Source: Magnetospirillum sp. ME-1
Lineage (GTDB): Bacteria > Pseudomonadota > Alphaproteobacteria > Rhodospirillales > Magnetospirillaceae
Direction: 5' to 3'
Length of the DNA: 64,000 bases
NCBI RefSeq assembly: GCF_002105535.1
Contig: NZ_CP015848.1
Location: 1,946,856 to 2,010,855, forward strand
In this document: positions 19,119 through 33,874 of the stretch, piece by piece
Layout of the letters: every line of letters begins with the position of its first letter
Numbering within the stretch: position 1 is the first letter of the stretch
Notes under the pieces: model-generated
What the model saw: only the letters and a program-made list of their open reading frames with translations
Database searches by the model: none
Told to the model about the DNA's origin: nothing
Program-made: the position numbers and the translations under genes

Positions 19119-19726
19119 CAGATGCCCCTCCCCGACTGGACCTTCTTGAGTTCCACGTTATCGCGCGAGCGGCTGACCTGATCGGCGATGACCTGCTTGC
19201 GCACGCCGGTGCGCTTGCGGTGGGTCAGCAGGATGGTGCCGATCATGGCGACCAGCAGCACCAGACCCGACGCCTGGAACAGGTAGACGTAGTTGGTGTA
19301 GATCAGCTTGCCCAGCGCCACGGTGTTGGACGCCTGATCCAGAGTGGGCGTCGGCGCCTTGACCATGGCCTCGACGTCGGGCGCGAAGGCCCAGCCGCCG
19401 AACATGGCCAGCAATTCGACGAGGAGCACCACACCGATCAGCGCGCCGGTGGGCAGGTACTGCAGGAAGCCTTCCTTCATCTCCACCATGTTGATGTCGA
19501 GCATCATCACGACGAACAGGAACAGCACCGCGACGGCGCCCACATAGACCACCACCAGCACCATGGCCAGGAATTCGGCGCCCAGCAGCAGGAACAGGCC
19601 CGCCGCGTTGAAGAACGCCAGGATCAGCCAGAGCACCGAATGCACCGGATTGCGCGATGAGATCACCATCACACCGCTCGCCACCGCGATGGCGGCGAAC
19701 ATGTAGAAGATCAGAGCCGTGAACAT
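19118..19726 (-). CDS. nuoJ: NADH-quinone oxidoreductase subunit J
   Basis: A 202-residue membrane subunit with five predicted helices. The core [20 protein letters not shown] and the [17 protein letters not shown] helix (with the pi-bulge region) are typical. The C-terminal tail after the last helix is basic and cytoplasmic. It belongs with nuoK, nuoL, nuoM and nuoN to the membrane arm cluster. Confidence 0.96.
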   Translation of the reverse strand: MFTALIFYMFAAIAVASGVMVISSRNPVHSVLWLILAFFNAAGLFLLLGAEFLAMVLVVVYVGAVAVLFLFVVMMLDINMVEMKEGFLQYLPTGALIGVVLLVELLAMFGGWAFAPDVEAMVKAPTPTLDQASNTVALGKLIYTNYVYLFQASGLVLLVAMIGTILLTHRKRTGVRKQVIADQVSRSRDNVELKKVQSGRGI

Positions 19727-19739
19727 GGATGGTCTCCCG

Positions 19740-20228
19740 TCACCGGTAGGGCGCGTCGGCGGCGATGCGGTAGGCCAGCTCGGCCTCCCAGCGGTCGCCG
19801 TTGGCGAGCAACTTGGACTTGTTGTACATGAGTTCCGCCCGCGTCTCGGTGGCGTACTCGAAGTTCGGACCCTCGACGATGGCGTCCACCGGGCAGGCCT
19901 CCTGGCACAGGCCGCAATAGATGCACTTGGTCATGTCGAGGTCGTAGCGGCGCGCCCGGCGCGAGCCGTCGGGCCGGGGCTCGGCCTCGATGGTGATCGC
20001 CTGGGCGGGGCAGATGGCCTCGCACAGCTTGCAGGCGATGCAGCGCTCTTCGCCGTTGGGATAACGGCGCAGGCAGTGCTCGCCGCGGAAGCGGACCGAC
20101 AGCGGCCCCTTTTCATAGGGGTAGTTGATGGTCACCTTGGGCTTGAACATGTAGCGCAGCGTCAGCGCCAAGCCCTGGACGAGCTCGGTCAGCAGAAAGG
20201 CGCGCGCGGTGCGGTCGAGGAACGACAT
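19740..20228 (-). CDS. nuoI: NADH-quinone oxidoreductase subunit I (2x[4Fe-4S])
   Basis: A 162-residue ferredoxin-like subunit with two complete 4Fe-4S motifs, [12 protein letters not shown] and [12 protein letters not shown], which hold clusters N6a and N6b and pass electrons towards N2. The N-terminal amphipathic stretch anchors it to the membrane arm. Length is normal. It lies 13 bp after nuoH and 13 bp before nuoJ. Confidence 0.97.
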   Translation of the reverse strand: MSFLDRTARAFLLTELVQGLALTLRYMFKPKVTINYPYEKGPLSVRFRGEHCLRRYPNGEERCIACKLCEAICPAQAITIEAEPRPDGSRRARRYDLDMTKCIYCGLCQEACPVDAIVEGPNFEYATETRAELMYNKSKLLANGDRWEAELAYRIAADAPYR

Positions 20229-20241
20229 CGCTTTTCTCTCC

Positions 20242-21267
20242 TTAACCCTGGTTCGGCAGCCAGCCGAAAGCGGTCAGCACGCTTGCGGTCAGCACCAGCC
20301 AGAACAGCGAGAACGGCAGGAACACCTTCCAGCCCAGGCGCATCAGCTGGTCGTAGCGATAGCGCGGGAAGGTGGCGCGAACCCACAGGAAGACGAACAT
20401 CACCAGGCAGATCTTGATGACGAACCACAGCACGCCGGGAATGGGCAGCCAGCCCAGGCCGAACGGAGCCATCCAGCCGCCCAGGAAGAGGATGGAGGTC
20501 ATCGCCCCCATCATCAGCATGTTGGCGTACTCGCCCAGGAAGAACAGGGCGAAGGTCATGGCCGAGTATTCGACGTTGTAGCCGGCCACCAGCTCGGCTT
20601 CCGCTTCGGGAAGGTCGAAGGGGGCGCGGTTGGTTTCGGCGAGGCCCGAGATGATGAACAGGATGAACAGCGGGAAGTGCGGAATGATGAACCACATCTT
20701 CGACTGCGCCATCACCACGTCCGACAGGTTCAGCGACCCCACGGTCAGCAGCACCGAAATCAGGATGAAGCCGATGGAGACCTCATAGGACACCATCTGC
20801 GCCGCCGAGCGAAGGCCGCCCAGGAAGGCGTACTTCGAGTTGGACGCCCAACCCGCCATGATGATGCCGTAGACGCCCAAGCTGGAGATGGCGAACAGGT
20901 ACAGCACGCCGACATTGATGTCGGCCAGCACCCAGCCCTTGTCGAAGGGGATCACCGCCCAGGCCACCAGGGCGAGGAAGAAGGTCAGCATCGGCGCGCC
21001 GACGAACACCGCGCGGTTGGCCGAGGTCGGCAGCACCGTTTCCTTGACGAACAGCTTGAGGCCGTCCGCCATGGGCTGCAGCAGGCCCAGCGGGCCGACC
21101 ACGTTGGGGCCCTTGCGCAGCTGCATGGCGCCGATCACCTTGCGCTCGGCATAGGTGAGGTAAGCCACGGCGATCAGCAGCGGCAGGACGATGGCGACGA
21201 TCTGCAGAACGATGATCAGCAGACGCCACACGAAGGGGGGCAGCAGCCCGGTCAGAAGGTCAACCAT
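20242..21267 (-). CDS. nuoH: NADH-quinone oxidoreductase subunit H
   Basis: A 341-residue subunit with about eight helices that forms much of the quinone chamber. The conserved cytoplasmic loops are present: [20 protein letters not shown] and the acidic [20 protein letters not shown] segment. I start at the ATG at 21267 (MVDLL), 8 bp inside the end of nuoG. The frame is open 12 codons further, but these encode a basic stretch not expected here. Confidence 0.95.
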   Translation of the reverse strand: MVDLLTGLLPPFVWRLLIIVLQIVAIVLPLLIAVAYLTYAERKVIGAMQLRKGPNVVGPLGLLQPMADGLKLFVKETVLPTSANRAVFVGAPMLTFFLALVAWAVIPFDKGWVLADINVGVLYLFAISSLGVYGIIMAGWASNSKYAFLGGLRSAAQMVSYEVSIGFILISVLLTVGSLNLSDVVMAQSKMWFIIPHFPLFILFIISGLAETNRAPFDLPEAEAELVAGYNVEYSAMTFALFFLGEYANMLMMGAMTSILFLGGWMAPFGLGWLPIPGVLWFVIKICLVMFVFLWVRATFPRYRYDQLMRLGWKVFLPFSLFWLVLTASVLTAFGWLPNQG

Positions 21268-23332
21268 GGGTCCCCGTCTTCTTGTGCTTGTGGTTGCAAC
21301 CACCGCCGAAGGCTGCCGTGCATTCCGCCATGGTCTTGGAGGCGCGGCTGATCGGGTCGGTCTGATAGAAGTTGTCGATGTTGCTCACCAGGGCGCCGCC
21401 CTCCAGGCTGCCCTCGGCGCCGAACGCGGCGCCCCAGGCGGCGGGGGTGACGGAACCGATTGCGGCGAACACCGGGTTGGCCTTGGCGAGGCGCTCACGC
21501 ACGGCCTTGAGGCTGTCGTAAGGCAGGGCCTTGCCCAGCACCTCGGACAGCGCGCGCACGATGCGCCAGTCTTCCTTGGCCTCGCCCGGCGGGAACACCG
21601 CGAGGCGGGTCGCTTGAGCGCGGCCTTCCAGATTGACGAAGGTGGCGCTCTTCTCGGTGTAGGCGGCACCCGGCAGGATGACGTCGGCGCGGTGAGCGCC
21701 GGCATCGCCGTGCGAGCCCTGGTACACCACGAAGGCCTCGCCCAGGCCCTTCATGTCCACCTCGTCGGCGCCGATCAGGAACACCACCTGGATGTCACCC
21801 TTGTGGGCGCCGTCCAGGATGTGGTCCACGTCGCGCCAGCCCTGGCCCGGCACGAAGCCGAGATCCAGGCCGCCGACGCGGGCGGCGGCGGTGTGCAGCA
21901 CGTTGAAGCCGTTCCAGCCGTCCTTGATCAGACCGGCGGCGTCGGCCAGCTTGCGGGCCAGACCCAGGATCACGGCGCCGTCCTTGCGGGAAAGCGCCCC
22001 CTGACCGACGATCAGGGCCGGCTTCTTGGCGTTCTTCAACACCTCGAAGAAGGGATGGCTGCCGTCGGCGATGGCCTTGAGGATAGAGGCGTCGTCGCCC
22101 AGGTGCTCGTACTTGTAGGTCAGGTCGCCCCTGTGGCCGATGCGGGCCACCTTGAAGCCGCCCTTCTGCCAGCGCTTGCGGATGCGGGCGTTGAGGACCG
22201 GGTTCTCCTTGCGGGGGTTCGAGCCGACGATCAGCAGGGCGTCGGCCTCTTCGATGCCGGCGGCCGTGCTGTTGAACAGGTACGAGGCGCGGACCGAGGC
22301 GTCCAGCTTGGCGCCGTCCTGGCGGCAGTCGATGGCCTGGGAGCCCAGCGCGGCCAGCAGATCCTTGTAGGCCACCATGGTCTCGGCATCGGCCTGATCG
22401 CCGGCGATGGCGGCGATCTTGGTGCCGGCGGCCTTCACCTTGGCGGCGATGGCGGCGAACGCCTCGTTCCAGGTGGCGGGGACCAGCTTGCCGTCCTTCT
22501 TCACATAGGGCTTGTCGAGGCGCTGGCGCTTCAACCCGTCGCAGGCGAAGCGCGAGCGGTCCGACAGCCATTCCTCGTTCACGTCCTCGGCGACGCGCGG
22601 CAGGATGCGGATGACCTCGTTGCCACGGGTGTCGACCCGGATGGCCGAGCCCAGGGCGTCCATGGCGTCGATGCTCTCGGTCTTCTTCAGTTCCCACGAG
22701 CGGTAGGTGTAGCTGGCCGGCTTGTTGGTCAGCGCGCCCACCGGGCACAGGTCGATCAGGTTGCCCGACAGTTCCGACGACACCGCCGCGTTGACATAGC
22801 GGCTGATCTCCAGATGCTCGCCGCGGCCCAGGCCGCCCAGCACCGGGGTGCCGGCGATTTCCGAGATGAAGCGGACGCAGCGGGTGCACTGGATGCACCG
22901 GGTCATCATGGTCTGGACCAGCGGGCCGTAATCCTTGTCCGGCACGGCGCGCTTGCCTTCCTGGCAGCGGTTCTTGTCGGACCCGTAGGCCATGGCCTGG
23001 TCCTGCAGGTCGCACTCGCCGCCCTGGTCGCAGATGGGGCAGTCCAGCGGGTGGTTGAGCAGCAGGAATTCCATCACGCCCTGGCGCGCCTTGCGCACCG
23101 CCGGGGTGTTGGTCTTCACCACCATGCCTTCGCCCACCGGCATGGCGCAGGAGGCCGCCGGCTTGGGCATCTTTTCCACTTCCACCAGGCACATGCGGCA
23201 ATTGCCGGCGATGGCCAGGCGCTCGTGGTAGCAGAAACGGGGAATCTCGATGCCGAGCAGGTCGGCGGCCTGGATGATGGTCGTCCCGGCCTCGACTTCG
23301 ATTTCCCTGCCGTCAATGGTCAGTTTGGGCAT
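21260..23332 (-). CDS. nuoG: NADH-quinone oxidoreductase subunit G
   Basis: A 690-residue iron-sulfur subunit. The N-terminal 2Fe-2S ferredoxin domain (cysteines in [22 protein letters not shown], cited as core), the His-ligated N5 segment [17 protein letters not shown] and the [18 protein letters not shown]4 motif are all present. A molybdopterin-oxidoreductase-like domain without cofactor follows. The length matches the alphaproteobacterial/mitochondrial form (about 690) rather than the longer E. coli NuoG. Confidence 0.97.
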   Translation of the reverse strand: MPKLTIDGREIEVEAGTTIIQAADLLGIEIPRFCYHERLAIAGNCRMCLVEVEKMPKPAASCAMPVGEGMVVKTNTPAVRKARQGVMEFLLLNHPLDCPICDQGGECDLQDQAMAYGSDKNRCQEGKRAVPDKDYGPLVQTMMTRCIQCTRCVRFISEIAGTPVLGGLGRGEHLEISRYVNAAVSSELSGNLIDLCPVGALTNKPASYTYRSWELKKTESIDAMDALGSAIRVDTRGNEVIRILPRVAEDVNEEWLSDRSRFACDGLKRQRLDKPYVKKDGKLVPATWNEAFAAIAAKVKAAGTKIAAIAGDQADAETMVAYKDLLAALGSQAIDCRQDGAKLDASVRASYLFNSTAAGIEEADALLIVGSNPRKENPVLNARIRKRWQKGGFKVARIGHRGDLTYKYEHLGDDASILKAIADGSHPFFEVLKNAKKPALIVGQGALSRKDGAVILGLARKLADAAGLIKDGWNGFNVLHTAAARVGGLDLGFVPGQGWRDVDHILDGAHKGDIQVVFLIGADEVDMKGLGEAFVVYQGSHGDAGAHRADVILPGAAYTEKSATFVNLEGRAQATRLAVFPPGEAKEDWRIVRALSEVLGKALPYDSLKAVRERLAKANPVFAAIGSVTPAAWGAAFGAEGSLEGGALVSNIDNFYQTDPISRASKTMAECTAAFGGGCNHKHKKTGTHG

Positions 23333-23348
23333 TGGGGCTTCTCTCTTC

Positions 23349-24632
23349 TCAGGCCGCGTTGGTCTTGGCTTGGCGTTCGATGATCCGGCGCTCCATCTCG
23401 GGACGGAAGGCGCGGATCAGGCCCTGGATCGGCCACGCGGCGGCGTCGCCCAGCGCGCAGATGGTGTGGCCTTCGATCTGGCGGGAAATCTCTTCCAGCA
23501 GATCGATTTCCGACAACTCGGCGTCGCCGGTGACCATGCGGCCCATCATGCGGCTCATCCAGCCGGTGCCTTCGCGGCACGGCGTGCACTGGCCGCAGCT
23601 CTCGTGCCAGTAGAAGCGCGACAGGCGGTGGATGGCGCGCACCAGATCGGTGGACTTGTCCATCACCATCACGGCGGCGGTGCCGAGGCCCGAACGCATG
23701 GCGCGCAGGGCGTCGAAGTCCATGGTGACTTCCTCGCACTGGCTCTTGGTCAGCATGGGGACCGAGGAGCCGCCGGGAATGATGGCCAGCAGGTTGTCCC
23801 AGCCGCCCCGCACGCCGCCGGCATGCTTCTCGATGAGCTCCTTCAGGGGGATGCCCATCTCCTCTTCCACGTTGCACGGAGTGTTCACGTGGCCGGAGAT
23901 GCAGAACACCTTGGTGCCGGTGTTGTTGGGCTTGCCCAGGCCGGCGAACCAGGCGCCGCCGCGACGCAGGATGGTCGGGGCGACGGCGATGGATTCCACG
24001 TTGTTCACGGTGGTGGGGCAGCCATAGAGGCCCACGCCGGCCGGGAACGGCGGCTTGAGGCGCGGCTGGCCCTTCTTGCCTTCCAGGCTTTCGATCAGCG
24101 CCGATTCCTCGCCGCAGACATAGGCGCCGGCGCCGCGATGGACGTAGCACTCGAAATCCCAGCCCGAACCGCAGGCGTTGGGGCCGATGAAACCGGCGGC
24201 CCGCGCCTCGTCGATGGCGATGTTGAGATGCTCGGCTTCACGAACGAACTCGCCGCGGATGTAGATGTAGGCGGCGTGCGCGCCGATGGCGAACGAGGCG
24301 ATCAGGGCGCCCTCGATCAGCTTATGCGGATCGAAGCGCATCATCTCGCGGTCCTTGCAGGTCCCCGGCTCGCCTTCGTCGGCGTTGATCACCAGGTAGT
24401 GCGGACGCGGACCCTCGGTCTTGGGCATGAACGACCACTTGACGCCGGTGGGGAAGCCCGCACCGCCGCGGCCGCGCAGACCCGAGGTCTTCATCTCCTC
24501 GATGATCCAGTCGCGGCCCTTGGCCAGAATGTCCTTGGTGCCGTTCCAGTCGCCACGCGACATGGCGCCCTTCAGACGCCAGTCGTGGAAACCGTAGAGG
24601 TTGGTGAAAATCCTGTCTTGATCGCGAAGCAT
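23349..24632 (-). CDS. nuoF: NADH-quinone oxidoreductase subunit F
   Basis: A 427-residue flavoprotein subunit that binds NADH and FMN. The glycine-rich NADH/FMN loop [25 protein letters not shown]-like [16 protein letters not shown] and the N3 ligands [15 protein letters not shown] with a downstream Cys are all visible. The start MLRDQDRIF at 24632 shares a base with the nuoE stop. The longer open frame upstream lies inside nuoE. Confidence 0.97.
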   Translation of the reverse strand: MLRDQDRIFTNLYGFHDWRLKGAMSRGDWNGTKDILAKGRDWIIEEMKTSGLRGRGGAGFPTGVKWSFMPKTEGPRPHYLVINADEGEPGTCKDREMMRFDPHKLIEGALIASFAIGAHAAYIYIRGEFVREAEHLNIAIDEARAAGFIGPNACGSGWDFECYVHRGAGAYVCGEESALIESLEGKKGQPRLKPPFPAGVGLYGCPTTVNNVESIAVAPTILRRGGAWFAGLGKPNNTGTKVFCISGHVNTPCNVEEEMGIPLKELIEKHAGGVRGGWDNLLAIIPGGSSVPMLTKSQCEEVTMDFDALRAMRSGLGTAAVMVMDKSTDLVRAIHRLSRFYWHESCGQCTPCREGTGWMSRMMGRMVTGDAELSEIDLLEEISRQIEGHTICALGDAAAWPIQGLIRAFRPEMERRIIERQAKTNAA

Positions 24633-25240
24633 CAGGCCTTCCCCCCCTCGAACTTCAACTCGGCGAGGCTGGTGGGACCACCGGCCGGGCACGAGAACTG
24701 ACGACCGTTCTGGGGACCGGGCTTCGGCGTCTCGCCGCGCTTCAGGGCTTCGAGCACCGCCTTGGTGGTCTCGGCCGTCAGGTCCTCGTAGTAATCGTCG
24801 TTGATCTGCATCATGGGCGCGTTGACGCAGGCGCCCAGGCATTCCACCTCGGACAGGGTGAACTTGCCATCAGAGGTCATGTCGCCGAACTCGACGCCCA
24901 ACGCCGCCTTGGCGGCGGCCACCACGTCGTCGGAGCCCCGCAGCATGCACGGCAGGTTGGTGCAGACCTGCACGTGGAACTGCCCCACCGGCTTGCGGTT
25001 GTACATGGTGTAGAAGGTGGCCACCTCCTCCACCCGGATGGGGGCCATGTCCAGCATCTCGGCGATGACTTCCATGGCGGCGCGGCTGACCCAGCCTTCC
25101 TGGCGCTGGGCCAGGTCGAGCAGCGGCATCACCGCGCTCTGCTGGCGACCAGCGGGATACTTGGCGATGAAGGCCTTGGCCTTCTCCAGGTATTCGGGGG
25201 TGAAAGCGAAGCTTTCCGGTTCGTAGGAGTGATTGCTCAT
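24632..25240 (-). CDS. nuoE: NADH-quinone oxidoreductase subunit E
   Basis: A 202-residue thioredoxin-fold 2Fe-2S subunit (cluster N1a). Ligand pairs appear as VCTNLPCML and [10 protein letters not shown]. The N-terminal helical part [14 protein letters not shown] is typical. A C-terminal extension of about 35 residues, rich in G and P, ends the protein. The start ATG at 25240 overlaps the nuoD stop by 4 bp. Confidence 0.96.
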   Translation of the reverse strand: MSNHSYEPESFAFTPEYLEKAKAFIAKYPAGRQQSAVMPLLDLAQRQEGWVSRAAMEVIAEMLDMAPIRVEEVATFYTMYNRKPVGQFHVQVCTNLPCMLRGSDDVVAAAKAALGVEFGDMTSDGKFTLSEVECLGACVNAPMMQINDDYYEDLTAETTKAVLEALKRGETPKPGPQNGRQFSCPAGGPTSLAELKFEGGKA

Positions 25241-26415
25241 CGGTCGATCTCGCCGAAAACGATGTCGATGGAGCCGATATTGGACACCACGTCGGCCAGC
25301 ATGTGTCCCTTGGACATCATGTCGAGCGCCTGCAGGTGAACGTATCCCGGCGGACGGATCTTGCAGCGATAGGGCTTGCCGGTGCCGTCCGAGATCAGAT
25401 AGACGGCGAACTCGCCCTTGGGGGCCTCGATGGCGGTGTAGGTCTCGCCCGCCGGCACCCGGAAGCCCTCGGTGAACAGCTTGAAGTGATGGATCAGCGA
25501 TTCCATCGAGGTCTTCATCTCGGAACGCCGGGGCGGCGTGATCTTGTTGTCCTGCACCTTGACCGGACCGCCCGGCATCTTGGCCAGGCACTGCTTCATG
25601 ATCTTCACGGATTCGCGCATCTCGAGGACGCGGACCAGATAGCGCTCCCAGCCGTCGCCGTTCTTGCCGACGGGAATGTCGAAATCCAGATCGGCATAGG
25701 CCTCGTAGGGCTGGGCCTTGCGCAGGTCCCAGGCGATGCCCGAGGCGCGCAGGTTGGGGCCGGTGAAGCCCCAGTCCAGGGCCTGCTCGGCACTCACCAC
25801 GCCGATATCGACGGTGCGCTGCTTGAAGATGCGGTTCTCGGTGGCCAGGGTCTCGATGTCGTCGAGGACCTTGGGGAAGGTCTCGCACCACTCGCCGATA
25901 TCGTCCAGCAGGCCCTGCGACACGTCGGCGGAGACGCCGCCCGGACGGTAGTAGTTGGCATGCAGACGGGCGCCGCAGGCGCGCTCGTAGAACTCCATCA
26001 GCTTCTCGCGCTCTTCGAAGCCGTAGAGCAGCGGAGTCATGCCGCCCACGTCGAAGATGAACGCGGTGACGTTCAGCAGATGGTTCAGGATGCGGCCGAT
26101 CTCATCGTACAGGGTGCGGATGTACTTGGCCCGCGCCGGCACCTCGATGCCCAGCAGACGCTCCGTGGCCAGCACGAAGACATGCTCCTGGTTCATGGTG
26201 CCGACATAGTCGAGACGGTCGAAATAGGGGACCGCCTGGACGTAGGTCTTGTGCTCGATCAGCTTCTCGGTGCCGCGGTGCAGCAGGCCCACATGGGGGT
26301 CGGCGCGGTCGACCACCTCGCCCGACATCTCGAGGATGAGGCGCAGCACGCCGTGCGCCGCAGGGTGCTGCGGGCCGAAGTTGATGGTGTAGCTCTGGAT
26401 CTGGGATTCGGCCAT
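25237..26415 (-). CDS. nuoD: NADH-quinone oxidoreductase subunit D
   Basis: A 392-residue 49-kDa-type subunit that lines the quinone site next to cluster N2. The N-terminal [13 protein letters not shown] with the quinone-contacting His, then [14 protein letters not shown] and the closing DIVFGEIDR are diagnostic. I use the ATG at 26415 (MAESQI), which follows the nuoC stop directly; six further codons are open upstream. nuoC and nuoD are separate genes here, unlike the fused nuoCD of E. coli. Confidence 0.97.
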   Translation of the reverse strand: MAESQIQSYTINFGPQHPAAHGVLRLILEMSGEVVDRADPHVGLLHRGTEKLIEHKTYVQAVPYFDRLDYVGTMNQEHVFVLATERLLGIEVPARAKYIRTLYDEIGRILNHLLNVTAFIFDVGGMTPLLYGFEEREKLMEFYERACGARLHANYYRPGGVSADVSQGLLDDIGEWCETFPKVLDDIETLATENRIFKQRTVDIGVVSAEQALDWGFTGPNLRASGIAWDLRKAQPYEAYADLDFDIPVGKNGDGWERYLVRVLEMRESVKIMKQCLAKMPGGPVKVQDNKITPPRRSEMKTSMESLIHHFKLFTEGFRVPAGETYTAIEAPKGEFAVYLISDGTGKPYRCKIRPPGYVHLQALDMMSKGHMLADVVSNIGSIDIVFGEIDR

Positions 26416-26416
26416 G

Positions 26417-27016
26417 TCAGTTCGCCTTCTCATCGCCGGGCAGCATCCCCGGCCCTTCCCAGGGCGACAGGAAATCGAAGCTGCGGAAATCCTGGGTCAG
26501 CTTCACCGGCTCGTAGACCACGCGCTTGGTCTCGTCGTCGTAGCGCATCTCCACATAGCCGGTCAGCGGGAAGTCCTTGCGCAACGGATGGCCCTCGAAA
26601 CCGTAATCGGTGAGGATGCGGCGCAGATCCGGATGATCCGAGAACAGCACGCCGAACATGTCCCAGACCTCGCGCTCGAACCAGTTGGCCGAGTTGAACA
26701 CGCCGGTCACGGACGGGACGGCGGTCTCCTCGTCGGTGGCGACCTTCACGCGGACCCGCTGGTTATGCTTCATGGAGAGCAGGTGGTAGACCACGTCGAA
26801 GCGCTGTTCGCGCCCCGGCCAGTCCACGCCGCACACGTCCACCAGCTGCTTGAACAGGCAGCCCGCGTCGTCGCGCAGGAAGCTCAGCACCTTGACGATG
26901 GAGGCGGTCTTGACGGTGAGCGACAGCTCGCCGCAGCGGTTGACCTCGGTTCCCAGCACATCCTGGGGCAGGGCTTGGGCGATGTACTCGCCAAGATCCT
27001 TCAGCGCTTGCGTCAT
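26417..27016 (-). CDS. nuoC: NADH-quinone oxidoreductase subunit C
   Basis: A 199-residue 30-kDa-type subunit of the peripheral arm. The signature [38 protein letters not shown] region (here given in part, EREVWDMFG and [10 protein letters not shown]) is complete. It lies 21 bp after nuoB and directly before nuoD. Confidence 0.97.
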   Translation of the reverse strand: MTQALKDLGEYIAQALPQDVLGTEVNRCGELSLTVKTASIVKVLSFLRDDAGCLFKQLVDVCGVDWPGREQRFDVVYHLLSMKHNQRVRVKVATDEETAVPSVTGVFNSANWFEREVWDMFGVLFSDHPDLRRILTDYGFEGHPLRKDFPLTGYVEMRYDDETKRVVYEPVKLTQDFRSFDFLSPWEGPGMLPGDEKAN

Positions 27017-27037
27017 CTTGAGGGTCCCTCTTCGGCG

Positions 27038-27604
27038 CTATCGGAGGATGGAGCCGGTGCGGCGGATCTTCTTCTGCAGCTGCAGGATGCCGTACATCAG
27101 CGCTTCCGCCGAGGGCGGGCAGCCCGGCACATAGATGTCCACCGGCACGATGCGGTCGCAACCGCGCACCACCGAGTAGGAATAGTGATAATAGCCGCCG
27201 CCATTGGCGCACGAGCCCATGGAGATCACCCAGCGGGGCTCGGCCATCTGGTCGTAGACGCGGCGCAGCGCCGGGGCCATCTTGTTGGTCAGCGTGCCGG
27301 CGACGATCATCAGGTCCGACTGGCGCGGGCTGGGACGGAAGACCACGCCGAAGCGGTCCATGTCATAGCGCGAACAGCCGGCATGCATCATTTCCACGGC
27401 GCAGCAGGCCAGACCGAAGGTCATGGGCCACAGCGAGCCGGTGCGGGCCCAGTTGACCACCGCGTCGACGCTGGCCAGAACGAAGCCCTTGTCGGAAATC
27501 TCGGTGGTAACGGCCTTCAGCAGCGCGTCCTGGGCCGGGCCAGGAGGCAGCGCTGCCGCGTGATCGGGCGACATGATGCCGCCGGTGGACGGGGTCACTC
27601 CCAT
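27038..27604 (-). CDS. nuoB: NADH-quinone oxidoreductase subunit B
   Basis: A 188-residue PSST-type subunit that holds cluster N2, the last iron-sulfur centre before quinone. The cysteines are in [22 protein letters not shown] and [11 protein letters not shown]. The start at 27604 (MGVTPS) overlaps the nuoA stop by 10 bp, which suggests translational coupling. Confidence 0.97.
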   Translation of the reverse strand: MGVTPSTGGIMSPDHAAALPPGPAQDALLKAVTTEISDKGFVLASVDAVVNWARTGSLWPMTFGLACCAVEMMHAGCSRYDMDRFGVVFRPSPRQSDLMIVAGTLTNKMAPALRRVYDQMAEPRWVISMGSCANGGGYYHYSYSVVRGCDRIVPVDIYVPGCPPSAEALMYGILQLQKKIRRTGSILR

Positions 27605-27960
27605 TCCAGGGCTCCCTTTCGCCATTCGTAGATGAAGCCGATGGTCAGAACACCCAGAAACACCATCATGGACCAGAAGCCGAACATGCCGATCTTGCCC
27701 AGGGCGACCGCCCACGGGAACAGGAAGGCCACTTCCAGGTCGAAGATGATGAACAGGATGGCGACGAGGTAGAACCGGACCTCGAACTTGGAACGGGCGT
27801 CGCCGAAGGCGTCGAAGCCGCATTCATAGGCCGTGGCCTTTTCGGTGTCGGGTTTCTGGCGCGCCACGATCCACGACGCCCCGACGCAGATCGCCGAAAT
27901 GACGATCGCGATGCCGAGGAAAATCAGGATCGGCAGATATTCGAGCAGCCAAGCTTCCAT
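27595..27960 (-). CDS. nuoA: NADH-quinone oxidoreductase subunit A
   Basis: A 121-residue membrane subunit with three helices. It has the conserved loop [25 protein letters not shown] (in part, [12 protein letters not shown]) between helices 1 and 2, and [12 protein letters not shown] with its acidic residues. It is the first gene of the 14-gene nuo operon. The 247 bp upstream, up to the tRNA gene, must contain the operon promoter, but I could not pick a convincing -35/-10 pair. Confidence 0.97.
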   Translation of the reverse strand: MEAWLLEYLPILIFLGIAIVISAICVGASWIVARQKPDTEKATAYECGFDAFGDARSKFEVRFYLVAILFIIFDLEVAFLFPWAVALGKIGMFGFWSMMVFLGVLTIGFIYEWRKGALEWE

Positions 27961-28207
27961 CGTCCCTGCCCTACCAAGAGGTGTCCGATCGGAGGAAGCC
28001 CCGGCGCCTCGTGTCGTCGCACGTCCGTCACCGGCCGGATTTCATAGCTGCAAAGCGAAGAGATCGACCTATTGGGATCGGACGGATGAGCGACTGTTAG
28101 CGAACGCGCCGAACGGGTACCCCCTCCTGCAACATACCAATAGACCGCAGACAATCCCGCCCGCGACCGCACCAGCCCCTCGCTTAGGCGATCGGTATCA
28201 GGCGGGA

Positions 28208-28284
<77 letters not shown>

Positions 28285-28419
28285 TCCGCAGCCACCCGCG
28301 TGGGTAGGCGTGGTGTAATCCACCCCCCATGGCCTGTCAAGCAAACAAGGCCGCATTGCAGCGAAATTTGCCCCTTGCGCCGGGGCGTGAAACAGGCATT
28401 CCGGCCGGCGGCGCCCATG

Positions 28420-28444
28420 AAAAAGGGGGCCCGCAGGCCCCCTT
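28420..28444 (-). terminator. rho-independent terminator of eno
   Basis: Read on the minus strand, a perfect 9-bp stem AAGGGGGCC/GGCCCCCTT with loop TGCG (28423-28431 and 28436-28444) is followed by a run of T (A run 28420-28424 on the plus strand). It lies 24 bp past the enolase stop. Confidence 0.88.
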
Positions 28445-28467
28445 CCCCATTCGTCGTGTAATAAAGC

Positions 28468-29772
<1,305 letters not shown>

Positions 29773-30624
29773 TCAGTCTATGGAAACGGGAAACGACTTG
29801 GCGGTGGCGTCGAGCTTCATCAGAACCTCGATCAGCGCCGGCATGTCCTTCATGGCGATCATGTTGGGGCCGTCGGACGGCGCATGATCGGGATCGGGAT
29901 GGCATTCCACGAACACGCCGGCAATGCCGATGGCGACGGCGGCCCGCGCCAGCACGGGCGCGAAGCGGCGGTCGCCGCCCGACGAATTGCCCTGGCCGCC
30001 CGGCGCCTGCACCGCGTGGGTGGCGTCCATGATCACCGGCCAGCCGGTCCGCGCCATGATGGGAAAGGCCCGCATGTCGGTGACCAGGGTGTTGTAGCCG
30101 AAGCTGGCGCCGCGCTCGGTCAGGGCGATGCGCGAATTGCCGGTGCTTTCGATCTTGGCGGCCACGTTGGCCATGTCCCAGGGGGCCAGGAACTGGCCCT
30201 TCTTGACGTTGATGACCGCGCCGGTGCGACCGGCGGCGACCAGCAGGTCGGTCTGGCGGCACAGGAAGGCGGGAATCTGCAGCACGTCGGCCACCTTGGC
30301 GGCCTGGACGCATTGGTCCTCGGTGTGGACGTCGGTCAGCACGGGAAGGCCGAACCTGGCCTTGATCTCGGCGAACACCGGAATGGCCTTGTCCAGGCCG
30401 ATGCCGCGCTTGCCCGCCAGCGAGGTGCGGTTGGCCTTGTCGAAGGACGACTTGTAGATCAGGGCGATGCCCGCCTCGACCGCCATGGTCTTCAGCGCCT
30501 CGGCGCATTCCAGGGCGTGGTCGCGGCTTTCCATCTGACAGGGACCGGCGATCAGCACCAAAGGCAGATCATTGCCGAGAATGACATCGTCATTGACGGC
30601 AACGTGATGGCGGGTCTGGGTCAT
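29773..30624 (-). CDS. kdsA: 3-deoxy-8-phosphooctulonate synthase (KDO-8-P synthase)
   Basis: A 283-residue aldolase of the DAHP/KDO8P family that condenses phosphoenolpyruvate with arabinose 5-phosphate, giving the precursor of lipopolysaccharide core KDO. The motifs IAGPCQMESRDHAL, KSSFDKANRTS, GLPVLTDVH, QIPAFLCRQTDL and DATHAVQAPGG are diagnostic. The Cys in AGPCQ is the residue used as metal ligand in metal-dependent forms. Placement between pyrG and eno is a common gram-negative arrangement. Confidence 0.96.
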   Translation of the reverse strand: MTQTRHHVAVNDDVILGNDLPLVLIAGPCQMESRDHALECAEALKTMAVEAGIALIYKSSFDKANRTSLAGKRGIGLDKAIPVFAEIKARFGLPVLTDVHTEDQCVQAAKVADVLQIPAFLCRQTDLLVAAGRTGAVINVKKGQFLAPWDMANVAAKIESTGNSRIALTERGASFGYNTLVTDMRAFPIMARTGWPVIMDATHAVQAPGGQGNSSGGDRRFAPVLARAAVAIGIAGVFVECHPDPDHAPSDGPNMIAMKDMPALIEVLMKLDATAKSFPVSID

Positions 30625-30651
30625 GGCAAAAGCCTTTAGACGAGTCGGGAA

Positions 30652-32373
<1,722 letters not shown>

Positions 32374-32709
32374 CTAGCGCGCCAGCGGCGCGCTGGGCGC
32401 GGCGGGCTCGGCCGGAGCGGCGGGAGCCGCCGCGGCGGGAACGTCATTCAGCTTCTCGAACGGCGAGCTGCCCCCGGTCCGCGAATTGGCCAGCAGGGCC
32501 AGGACCAGGCTGGTGACGAAGAACGAGGTCGCCAGGATGGCGGTGGTCCGCGTCAGCAGGTTGCCCGCCGCCCGGCCGGTCATCAGCCCGCCGCCACTTC
32601 CGCCGCCGATGCCCAGCGCGCCCCCCTCGCTCCGCTGCAGCAGGATCACGCCCACCAGCGCAATGGCGAGGATCAGGTGAATGACGAGGATGATCGGAAA
32701 GACGTCCAT
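32374..32709 (-). CDS. secG: preprotein translocase subunit SecG
   Basis: A 111-residue small Sec translocon subunit with two transmembrane helices (about residues 3-22 and 55-75) and the conserved loop LLQRSEGGALGIGGGSGGG. The C-terminus is an A/P-rich tail, as in many alphaproteobacterial SecG. I start at the ATG at 32709 (MDVFPIILV), which begins helix 1 directly; the frame is open 19 codons further without family resemblance. Confidence 0.92.
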   Translation of the reverse strand: MDVFPIILVIHLILAIALVGVILLQRSEGGALGIGGGSGGGLMTGRAAGNLLTRTTAILATSFFVTSLVLALLANSRTGGSSPFEKLNDVPAAAAPAAPAEPAAPSAPLAR

Positions 32710-32871
32710 GGATGAGCCACCGGAAAATTGGCCGCCCGCGACCGGGTCCCATACGGAACCGGCCACGGGCGCGAAGGATTTGTTGCAGGCGTTTTTAGCC
32801 TCCGGGAGGCAGGAAGGCTAGTGCAAAGTTCCTTCCCCGCACCTCTTATCCTCAGCTTTCGCACACATCAT

Positions 32872-32974
32872 GTCATCCCGGGCGAAGCCGAGGGATCTCA
32901 TCCTGATGCGGCATTCCCGATCCGGCGCCGCACCGTCAGGCGGAGATCCCTCCGCCCAAAGGCGTCGGGATGAC
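32872..32974 (-). repeat. dispersed ~104-bp palindromic element, copy 2 (inverted)
   Basis: It starts GTCATCCCGG and ends GTCGGGATGAC. Its right half, GGAGATCCCTCCGCCC followed by GGCGTCGGGATGAC, is nearly the exact complement of the left half of copy 1, so the element lies in the opposite orientation. It sits between tpiA and secG, both on the minus strand. Confidence 0.75.
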
Positions 32975-32986
32975 AGATGGAAAATC

Positions 32987-33742
<756 letters not shown>

Positions 33743-33814
33743 GGCGGAATCTCCCCTTGCCTGACGGAAAACGCTGCGGGCCATATACCACCAGAAAGCC
33801 TATGGCTACAGGCC

Positions 33815-33852
33815 AAAAAACAGGGCGGAGCCGTTTCGCGGCCCCGCCCCTG
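33815..33852 (-). terminator. rho-independent terminator of the sulfur cluster
   Basis: On the minus strand the arms CAGGGGCGGGGCCG and CGGCTCCGCCCTG pair around a CGAAA loop with one bulge and one G-T, directly followed by TTTTTT. It lies 22 bp beyond the DUF1641 gene stop, so the cluster appears to end here. Confidence 0.88.
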
Positions 33853-33874
33853 AAATGTCGCCTTGGCCCGCTGC

